Of a stretch of DNA of 64,000 nt, positions 21,162-29,113 are shown piece by piece. The stretch is taken from the NCBI RefSeq assembly GCF_003711515.1, contig NW_021167089.1, forward strand, positions 317,296-381,295. The letters are read 5' to 3'. Within the stretch, counting starts at the first letter, position 1. Each line of letters begins with the position of its first letter. Under the pieces are notes generated by a model. It did no database searches. It was not told the DNA's origin and saw only the letters and a list, made by a program, of their open reading frames with translations. Origin of the DNA: Sodiomyces alkalinus F11 (taxonomy: Eukaryota > Ascomycota > Sordariomycetes > Glomerellales > Plectosphaerellaceae). Made by a program: the position numbers and the translations under genes.

Positions 21162-21619
21162 ATGTGGACTAGCACACTTTCTATCTACCATATTCATCTG
21201 CGCAACAAGGCGACCGCAGCTCAAGCGGCAGTCGATAACGAGGTGCCCCTCCTCCGACACCAAATCGAGTCAAATAAGCTCCGGATACGGCTACTTCTGC
21301 AAGAAAATAAAGCGGTTACGCAGGAGATAAGCGCCCGAGAGGAGGCGTTAGAATCTGCCCGCGGATACGAACAAAAAATCGCGATGGTGCTTCGCGTGAG
21401 TGTCTTCCTAGCTCTCCTCGTTCACACTGACGGTTTTAACAGGATAAACCTTCCTTGGACCGACGGAAGATTGCCATGCCACGTATATTAGCATTCCTCC
21501 GTAGCGCCCTATCTACCAGAGACGCAGGCCCTCCAGTCTCGCGCCCGGCTTTCCCATAGTTTGCCCTTCTCCCCAGGAAGGTTCGTGCCATGGTTTAGGA
21601 ACATACCTGGCCAGAGCCC
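21162..21619 (+). pseudogene. Broken 5' exons of the 2EXR gene, copy A (coiled coil)
   Basis: Exon 21162-21395 encodes a coiled-coil-like start (MWTSTLSIYHIHLRNK to RLLLQENKAVTQEISAREEA). It is spliced (GTGAGT, acceptor at 21442) to DKPSLDRRKIAMPR. The expected 2EXR opening FALLPRKVRAMV follows, then a TAG at 21596-21598 where 2EXR proteins have Trp (LPxExRxxIW), then EHTWPEP. Another stop lies just before FALLP. The upstream exons are therefore disconnected from the open frame that begins at 21620. Confidence 0.55.
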
Positions 21620-22709
21620 ATGGCCTTCGATATCGGCCACTACGACTCGCTGGGCGGGGAATGTCTATGTATTCGCCCGACCAGCCGCGTCCCGTCATGG
21701 CTGGAGAGGCCTCAGGACGCAGAAGAGGGCCCGCTCGAAGAATGCCCTGTGCCCTTCGCCCTTCACGTGTGCCGCGAGTCGAGAATGCTCTTTCTGCAGG
21801 CACACAGGCTCATTCAGAATCCCAGGCAACAAAATGTTGCCTCCTACTTCAACCCTCGATCCGACAGTGAACCAACCAGCGCCAACAAAAAGCCTAAACT
21901 ACTGCGCCCAAGCCACCTCATCAAGCGAACGATTGAGGCTCAGGAGGGAAATGCTGTGCGGATGCTAGCCGGCTCGCCCCGGAAGCAATATAACGACAGA
22001 TACCAAATCAAATTTGGTCACATGTTTGGCGTTGTCACGGCTCGTGGCTCCGGTCAAGTTCGGATGATTCGCACGATCAAGGGACCTAATGCCGACGAGC
22101 ATGTACACCGCTTTCAACTATGTCATCCAAACATCGTCAAGGCTGTGGAGATATACAGTTCTTACGATCTACAAGACAACTTTCTTATTTCAGAGTTCAT
22201 GGAAACGTCTCTCCGGCATCTAGGCCGGTCGCCAATCTACCCTAACGAGGAGCAGCTCAGTTCTATCTTGCATCAGGTATGTGTTCCTGGAACGAATCAA
22301 GGCAGAACTAACAGCTATCAAGGTTCTTTCCGGTGTCGAATTTCTCTTGCAGAATAACTTGGTCCATGAGCGGCTGTCTCCCGCGAACATCCTGGTCAAT
22401 GCTGCTGGAGAAGTCAAAATCTCCGATATTGACAACTGCCGACGAGACGGTGATGGCACGAAGCTTCTAGAGTCGTTCAGCGGGTTGATGATGAAGCTGA
22501 TGGATAAGGAGAAGGCAGGGCCTACAGTGACTGGGCTGTCTCACCCTGATCGCTGGTCGGACGCGGCCTTTGACATGTTCACTCTGGCTGTCTCCAAGCC
22601 TGGCATCAAAGAGTTGATGAATCACAGGTTCCTGCTGAAGAGAGATCAAAAGGAGCTGTGGTGGTTGGTTCTAATGGTGCTTATTTCTGCGAAGCATGAC
22701 AGATGCTAG
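21620..22709 (+). CDS. Chimeric 2EXR-remnant/pseudokinase protein
   Basis: Exons 21620-22276 and 22323-22709 encode 347 residues. Residues 1-80 (MAFDIGHYDSLGGECLCIRP, PFALHVCRESRMLFLQAHRL, NPRQQNVASYFNPRSD) are the body of a 2EXR domain lacking its LPxExRxxIW start. From about residue 95 the protein is kinase-like and parallels the pseudokinase at 16108-17025: VRMLAGSPRKQYNDRYQIKF, FGVVTARGSG, CHPNIVKAVEIYSS, SSILHQ at the splice site, then NLVHERLSPANILVNAAGEV with KISDIDNC. HRD is HER and DFG is DID, so activity is doubtful, though it is less degenerate than the first copy. The ATG at 21620 is the first after the TAG that replaced the conserved Trp. Expression is unproven. Confidence 0.6.
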
Positions 22710-23145
22710 TCTATAGGAAGGATAAAACAGCGTGCTTGAAAGAGGACGGGGAGCGCAGGCGTTCTCCAATCACGAGATTCTACAGCAGTCACGCAGGGAC
22801 AAGGCCAGATACCAAAGCAATAGCACGAACCAAGAGCCATCAAGATAGGAGTAGCAGGGCAGGACCCGAGGAAAAGGGCTTGGCGCTTATACCATTCGTC
22901 CCTGATTCACTGTGCATCATACTTGGCGTAACCTCGATTCTTGTGAGATGGAGATATCGGACGAACACAGAAGCGTGTCGGGCAATCTGCCGTTGTCTTT
23001 ATCTTTTCGCTGGCAGAATGGGACAATGAAGAACACATCTATTCATGCTTAACAAAACTGTGCTTCCCGTTAAGGCCTGCCCAACCCGGTAAAGCGATGG
23101 ATACTTGCTACCGGCCATAGAATGGCGAATACGTCAGTCGACGAC
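22710..23145. other. Intergenic stretch between duplicated segments
   Basis: No gene supported; no repeat recognised apart from the edge of copy B at about 23146. Confidence 0.4.
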
Positions 23146-24120
23146 CTAGCCTGCCAGCATCTGTTCCTTGATCCCGGCCCAGTTCAAGTCCTGCCCGTCG
23201 ACATAAGAGACATCGCCTTGTTGAACTTGTGGAAGAATGTCAATGTCTATGCAGCTGGTGTAGATTTCAGCGGGCGTATCTAGAGCGGCTAGCTTAGAAG
23301 GCTATTCCCAGACCCAGTAGAGGGTGTACGTATTATATATATCGCTAGGTAGCCTAATATCGGATTAACACTACAGGTCAGCGCCTTAAGGGTCCGCCGG
23401 GGCTTTGCTGAATACGTACTAGTAAGCGACCGATATATACCCGCCGTTAATCTAGTAGCACTGGCTATCGTTAAAGGGCCTAACGGCTACGAGGGAGCCT
23501 CTCCTATTACTGCTAGTGCTATTAGCGGTCTAGACGCGGTGTATAGAGAGTAAGGTATTATCCTTAGAGGGAGTCTAAGTACCGTAGATATAGATTATAC
23601 TACTATACTCCTTATACGGAGTTACTTCTAGGAGGGTAATATACCCGTTCTCCTAGTATTATAGAGCGACGAAGTCTCCGGGCCACGCCCGTAACCGGGG
23701 GAACTTATCGCCCGACCTTAAAACTCGCTATAAGTCCTTATAGATACGGTCCGTTAGGGGGATACCTAGCTCTACGTTCCTACTATTCGGTGGAAGGTAG
23801 TGCTGTATTCGGAGGTTATTAAAGGTTAGGTTAAGGCGGGAAATAAAGCCCCGAATATAACCGGGATCACCGACTATTATACCGTTTAGGTCGAGGCGTC
23901 TAAGGCGCTCGACCCAGGAATAGGCCCCAGAAAGGGGCAAAGCTAGAAGAATTATTAAGAGTCTATTAAACTCTATATTAGCGATACTCGTCTGCTAAGC
24001 AAGTGCTCAGGACAGAGGGGTTATCTTTATGCTTTATAGGCGGTCGAAAGCAGGCAATGGCCATATTCGTCCTCGGCTAACTTTGGCCATTCGCGCCAGG
24101 ATATCAAGGCAGCAGGGCAT
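23146..24120 (-). pseudogene. RIP-decayed gene, copy B of duplicated segment
   Basis: Better preserved than copy A. From the C-terminus backwards it reads DLNWAGIKEQMLAG and stop (23146-23148), IYTSCIDIDILPQVQQGDVS, a TAG after YTLYWVWE (probably former CAG), LSGAYSWVERLRRLDLNGII, VGDPGYIRGFISRLNLTFNN with LRIQHYLPPNSRNVELGIPL, and MPCCLDILARMAKVSRGRIW near 24120. The protein family is not recognised. Several stops make it non-functional. Confidence 0.6.
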
Positions 24121-25240
24121 CTTTGCATCGCTTGGGTAGATCGGGTCGACGATGCCTCTTATAGGACTGACATGTACGCCAGGAGAGCCCTGGGCCACAG
24201 CGTGGTGGTCGTGCGGCTGCTGCTCTCGCGGCTGCAGTCGCACAAGGAAGCGAGGAGAGAATACTTAGTCGAGGGGCTGGGCGTCGACCAGCGCTGACTT
24301 CCTAGGAAGTTACGAAGCCGGCCATAAGCAGGGTGGTCACGCCCACGGACACCTTCCGGAGCTCCGGCCTGGCCGTTGGCGCTAAGACGCCCAAGAATAG
24401 CATCACTTATGCAACTACGCTTGTGCCCTAACCGAGAGCGACTCTCCCAAGATAAAAGGCAACAAGCATCCTAGAATCCGTCCTGACCGGCCACTTCTCA
24501 CGCATGTAGACGTGATCACCGAAGCCGACACGATGCGGGAATTCCACACTTTCCACCCTCCACAGCCACCTGCGCGACAAGGTGACCGCGTCTTAAGCGG
24601 AGATCGACCTCGGCTTACCCCTTCTCCGGCATAAAATCGAGTTAAACAGGGTCCGGATACAGCTACTTCAGTATGAAAATGAAGTGGCTGCGCAGGAAAT
24701 CAGAGCCCGAGAGGACGCATTAGCGTCTTATTCGCAGACACGAACACGAAGCGGCGATAATGCTTCGAGTGGGTGTCTTCCATGCCCTCCTCGTTCACAC
24801 TGACAGTCGCAGGTTAACCCCTCCTTGGCTGGACAGAGGATTGCCATCCCACGTATGCTCTGATCGATGTCTCTCTTATCCAGACCTTTACTGACACAAC
24901 GCAGGTTCTCACGCCTCGCGTCCACGGTTTGCCCTTCTCCCCGAGAAAGTTCGAGCCATGATTTAGGAACATACCTGGTCAGAGCCCAGGGCCTTCGACG
25001 TCGCCCACTACGATGCGCCCGGCAAGGGATATCTATGCATTCGCCCAACTAGCCGCCTGTCGTCATGGCTGGAGCATGATTTCGGGGCTGAGGGTGCCCA
25101 AGAGGGCCCGTTCGAAAAATGCCCTATTCCCGTCGCACTTCACGTGTGCCGTGAGTCGAGGATGCTCTTCTTGAGGGCGCACAGGCTCATTCAGAACCCC
25201 AAACAACAAAATGTTGCGTCCTACTTCAACCCTCAATCCG
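23146..25240. repeat. Segmental duplication, copy B
   Basis: Direct repeat of 19845-21850, offset by about 3.3 kb. Same gene order: minus-strand relic, intergenic region with GAAGTTACGA and AATAGCATCACT blocks, then the 2EXR gene. The right end of homology is near FNPQSD (about 25240), where copy A switches to kinase sequence and copy B continues as 2EXR protein. Confidence 0.8.
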
Positions 25241-25584
25241 ACATGCTCTGTCTCATAGAGGACGTCGACCGGGAAGATCTGGAGGAGGTTTCGGCCCACT
25301 ATGGAGCCCAGCTCGGCCACATTCGGAGGCTGCTTGTCGAAGACTGGAATTGGTGGAAGGATACGGAATCCGCTGAAGCTCTGATGCGGACCTTCAAGGG
25401 GCCCGGCTCCATCTGGGTGCTGCTGGTAGGTGACGACTTGGACGAGGAGGGGTGTAAGCAAAAGGCTGCAGCCCTCCGACAGAGAGACGCGCGGGCGTTG
25501 AGGAGTCATCAAAGAAAGGGTTGGACAATTCAGTACATGGATTTGGAGCAGAAAACCTACGCCGAGTTGGCTGTTGGCTGTTGA
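24534..25584 (+). pseudogene. 2EXR domain gene, copy B, with stop at the conserved Trp
   Basis: The coiled-coil exon equivalent (from 24534) is broken by substitutions. From about 24904 the frame reads RPRFALLPEKVRAMI, TAG (24964-24966), EHTWSEPRAFDVAHYD, LCIRPTSRLSSWLEHD, ALHVCRESRMLFLRAHRLIQ, NVASYFNPQSDMLCLIEDVD, and ends at 25584 after KTYAELAVGC. This is the 2EXR pattern (LPxExRxxIW, LxVCRESR, FNPxxDxLxL). TGG to TAG is a RIP-type change and is shared with copy A, so it predates the duplication or arose twice. Downstream of the stop the frame is open for 206 codons. Confidence 0.65.
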
Positions 25585-26754
25585 CTGTTGGCTATCGTAA
25601 TGTATCTCCTGTTTGTCCGGCTCGCTTGTTACAGGTCTGAGTGCAATTAACGGAGCGCGGCGGCATGTCGTGACGGACGAAGCTACGTCGACGCAGGCCT
25701 GCGAAATCACTGCGCCGCGACGTTCCCATTTGCGGCATCGCACCCAGAGTACTGGAAAGTTGGCAAATGATAGAGACGGCAAGCTACCATGCATGGTCTC
25801 CGGACAAAGCGACGTGCCTGACAAGCGGACCGCAGGCGAAGCTGGCTGACTGCGATGTAGAAAGCGTTGCGGGTAATTCGCTCGCTCTCAAGAACTGCCA
25901 CTGTCATGCAAACGACTTGACGCTGCTGGACCTCCTGAGGAAGCGCGTCGGAATAGAGCGGAGCGGAGCGGCGCACGAAGTATGGCACCGGGGCAGCTAC
26001 TGGCAGCGGTCCTGTCTTGAGACGTCGGTCGCGCAGTTTGTCTCCGGCCCGGCGCCGGCCTGCCGTGGATCAGCGCTTGCGCCACATCCGCGTCGGGACA
26101 CTTCAACACAGCCGCTTCGAGAAGCCTTCCGCGATGCCTCGGGCAGTCGGGACGGAGAGACGCCGTTGGCCCGACTCCTTCACCTGCCAAGCTGAAGCGC
26201 ACCCGCATGGTACAAGCCGAACGCGTGGATCGGAGCCCTGCACTAACTGATAGCGAGTGTCCAGGAAATTAGACGTGCCGACAGACCACATCTGCCTCGG
26301 CCAATGCGCCCCGTCGACAAGGGCAACACCGCGGTCCCAGGAAGTATCTCCCTGGCACATATTCCACACCGTGCGAGGACAACCGGTGCTTGCCTCCATC
26401 GCCACACCACGCCTGCCGGCCACCGCAGCACCTACGCCGCGGAATCGACACCTTTGAGAATGGTACAATACTGTGGGCGCAGCATGAACACCACTCCCTT
26501 CGGGCGGCAGGGACTACGTGCTATTCCAGAACGGCACGGCCCGGGCCTTGCTGCACAAGCGTAAAGCGGTGCAGCGCGAACATTTGTGGTCGGCCGGGAA
26601 CGCCCGTCGTGAATCCGCGATTGGTCAGCCAATCGAACGTCTCCCTCGTGCATGGCACGCGGCCCAATGGCTCAGATTGGCTTCCTCCCCTCCGCAAAAC
26701 AACATGACCTCCTGAGACCTGTCACCTTGAATCCAACCTTGTGGCAAGGTCACA
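25585..26754. other. 1.2-kb stretch with a direct-repeat copy, no supported gene
   Basis: Carries the left copy of a 135-bp repeat (26074-26210). A CCAAT-type inverted pair (GATTGGTCAGCCAATC near 26618) lies about 135 bp before the phosphotransferase ATG and may belong to its promoter. Other open frames here are unsupported. Confidence 0.45.
26074..26210. repeat. Left direct repeat flanking the APH-NLR cassette
   Basis: About 137 bp, imperfect direct repeat of 32268-32400. Shared blocks include GCCACATCCGCGTCG, AGCCTTCCGCGA, GGAGAGACGCC and AGCTGAAGCGCAC. On the minus strand both copies open with ATGCG and encode MRVRFS then DADVAQA, so the repeat may derive from a coding exon. Confidence 0.7.
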
Positions 26755-28161
26755 ATGAACCACAACACTCTTTTTTTGAGCACCTGCTTTGATACCATCG
26801 AAGAGTCCAACAGTGACGATCAAGCACGGGTTTGGATCCGCAAAGCGTCAGATGCAAAGATCGACTTGGCAAGATTCGTCGCCGACCGCCGAGGTAAGGG
26901 TCGAGCCACCGAGGTCGTCGGCTTCCTCAAAGGCTCGTTCAATCTGGGCTTCCGTATCAGATTCGAGGATGACGGACCAGACGCCATTATCCGTTTCCCG
27001 AAGCCCGGTCACATCTCCACGGTCTTTCTAGAGGAGAAGCTCATCAACGAAGTACGCGCTATCGAGTACATACGCCAGAACACCACAATCCCGGTTCCTT
27101 TTATACATAGTTGGGGTTTGGCCAACGAGAGTCCCCAGCAGCTCGGCCCCTTTATCATCATGGACTTTGTAGAGGGCACTCTGGCCTCGAGAATCCTCCA
27201 AAAACCAACCGATGATGAGCAGCAAGAAATAATGCTGAATCCGGACCTGGACAGTTTCGTGCTGGATAAGTTCTACCGGCAGGCGGCCGGGTACTTACTC
27301 CAGTTATCTCGACTCGAGTTCAAGCGCATTGGTGCTATTTCAAAAGAGCTTGGAGATGGTGGGTGGTCCTCCTCCAGGAGGCCCCTCACATACAACATGA
27401 ACGAACTGGCGACGTCTGCAGGCTACCCGACAGACGACTTTCCTACCGCGAGCTTTGCCCACGCTAGCGACTTCTTCAAGCACGTGGCCCATGAGCACCT
27501 GACGCACCTACACACCCAGCGAAACCTCGCGGCCAGCCCCGAGGTCGCTCGCGCTCGCTATATCGCCCGGCATCGCTACCTTCAGCTCGTCGATCACTAC
27601 TGCAGCGCCGAAGACGACGCGGGCCCTTTCATACCATTCTGCGACGATTTCCGGCCAGCAAACATGCTTGTGAACCCCAAGACGTTAGAGATCACGGCCG
27701 TGCTCGACTGGGAGTTCACTAACGCTATGCCCGCGCAGTTTTCGTACGACCCGCCCTGGTGGCTACTGCTGGCCGACCCCGGCAGCTGGGTCGATCGTAA
27801 CGCGGTGCAGGATTTCCGAGACCTCTACGAGCCTCGGATGGAGCAGTTCCTTCGAGCGCTCGAGGCGGTGGAGGGAGAAGAACGCTGGGACGATCGCGGA
27901 CACGACCGGCGGCTCTCGGTGCGGATGCGTAGATCGTGGGAGACCGGTCGGTTCTGGTTCAACTTCGCGTCTCGAAAGAGTTATGATGTCGACACGATCT
28001 ACTGGAGGGTGCTACACGACGGTGGCGACGCAGCCGAGCTGCTCGACCCAGAGGTGCGCGCCGAAATGGATGCAGAGGTGGAGAAGATGACGCAGCTCCG
28101 AGAGTACAGGGAGGAATGCGCCGTACGTTTCCCTGTTGAGAAAGTCAACGAGAGGGAGTAA
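26755..28161 (+). CDS. APH-family phosphotransferase-like protein
   Basis: Intronless, 468 residues from [18 protein letters not shown]. The aminoglycoside/choline-kinase-like fold is visible: a nucleotide-binding strand ([15 protein letters not shown] with AIIRFPK), [16 protein letters not shown], the catalytic region [16 protein letters not shown] and the metal-binding [14 protein letters not shown]. The usual HGD of the catalytic loop is CDD here; the Asp and the following N are kept. Fungal genomes hold many such genes, and substrates are mostly unknown. Not to be read as antibiotic resistance. Full length for the family and undamaged. It is followed after only about 50 bp by a nucleoside-phosphorylase fragment. 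Confidence 0.85.
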   Translation: MNHNTLFLSTCFDTIEESNSDDQARVWIRKASDAKIDLARFVADRRGKGRATEVVGFLKGSFNLGFRIRFEDDGPDAIIRFPKPGHISTVFLEEKLINEVRAIEYIRQNTTIPVPFIHSWGLANESPQQLGPFIIMDFVEGTLASRILQKPTDDEQQEIMLNPDLDSFVLDKFYRQAAGYLLQLSRLEFKRIGAISKELGDGGWSSSRRPLTYNMNELATSAGYPTDDFPTASFAHASDFFKHVAHEHLTHLHTQRNLAASPEVARARYIARHRYLQLVDHYCSAEDDAGPFIPFCDDFRPANMLVNPKTLEITAVLDWEFTNAMPAQFSYDPPWWLLLADPGSWVDRNAVQDFRDLYEPRMEQFLRALEAVEGEERWDDRGHDRRLSVRMRRSWETGRFWFNFASRKSYDVDTIYWRVLHDGGDAAELLDPEVRAEMDAEVEKMTQLREYREECAVRFPVEKVNERE

Positions 28162-28199
28162 CCGGCCGAGTATCCGGCTAGTGTTCCGGATTTATAGGA

Positions 28200-28648
28200 G
28201 CATCGCGACAGCTTCATCCTGCAGAGCATCACACGAAGCCGTCACAGACCTAGCAGCCACGGCCCAGCTCGATCTTGACGAGAAAGAGACTGCCGACGAG
28301 TTCGTCGATTGCAGCCAAGTCGCGGTTGTCGGCCCACCCGAGCCACTCCAGTTCGAGATGGAGGCGGCCGGGCTCATGAGCGAGTTTCCCTGCATCGTCA
28401 TCCGCGGCATCTCCGACTACGCTGACTCTCACAAGAACGACGAGTGTCACCATTTCGCAGCGGCGGCAGCCGCTGCGTGCGCCAAGGAGCTGCTCTCTTA
28501 CTTGGATCCCGAGGAGTTCTCCCCTGCACCGACGGACTCTGCGGGGGCAACCAGCGGTGGACCGGCCGGGCATGTGTTCCACGGCACCGGTATCCAGCAT
28601 TCAGGCGCGGGCAGCTTCTCGGTCGGCAGGGACCTGCGCATCGGGTGA
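28200..28648 (+). pseudogene. PNP_UDP (nucleoside phosphorylase-like) fragment with C-terminal glycine-rich motif
   Basis: The C-terminal part of the domain used as the N-terminal module of many fungal NLRs: [49 protein letters not shown]. It is followed by a linker and the motif [20 protein letters not shown], then a stop. Most of the phosphorylase domain upstream is missing and no ATG precedes the conserved part, since the phosphotransferase ends at 28161. The motif closely matches one in the next gene ([20 protein letters not shown]). Either this is the left-over first exon of a PNP-NACHT receptor (the stop lies at a GTGAAC that could be a splice donor), or a truncated partner of the receptor downstream. 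Confidence 0.65.
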
Positions 28649-29113
28649 ACAGACGGAGAAATGTATTCTGACTTGGTACCACTGGGTTTCATCCTTCAGA
28701 CGATAGTAGTTCCTCCCCGGGACGGCCCGACAGTCGTACCCCACCAAGGCGATGGCCCGTGATTGACTAAGCACCACTCCACTGGATCGCGGGGTAGTGT
28801 GATACCTGTCAACCTAAAAACATTCATCTCGTCGTGGCTTATTTCGCTCAGTGCAAGTCTGCGAAATGTAGTCCTGTAGACACAGCTGCGTGCGTCTCCG
28901 CATGCGCTGCGAGGACTCGCGACAAACGTGACAGGGACTTGGCGAATGCTCGTACCCGCTGCGATTGGTTGTCGCCATGCAGACGCCGTCGCTGGATCAG
29001 GCTGCGCCGGCTGCCCCAGCGCCAACTGCCGCAGATGGCTCCCTGATCGGTCATCTCGCATCCCAAAAGCTATCCACATCTCCATAACGAAGGAGACGGC
29101 CAAGTTCGAAACC
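28649..29113. other. Intergenic stretch between PNP fragment and NLR
   Basis: Likely promoter of the NLR gene. Open frames on both strands have no recognisable content. Confidence 0.4.

Larger units (their letters stand above)
19845..21850. repeat. Segmental duplication, copy A
   Basis: About 2 kb, direct repeat of 23146-25240. It includes the decayed minus-strand gene, the divergent promoter region, and the 5' part of a plus-strand coiled-coil/2EXR gene, ending within NVASYFNP. The minus-strand gene region is much more diverged and TA-rich than the 2EXR region. Confidence 0.8.

Noticed and set aside
26755..28161. Reading the APH-family gene as antibiotic resistance
   Set aside because: Such genes are common in fungi with unrelated substrates; nothing in the context indicates resistance.
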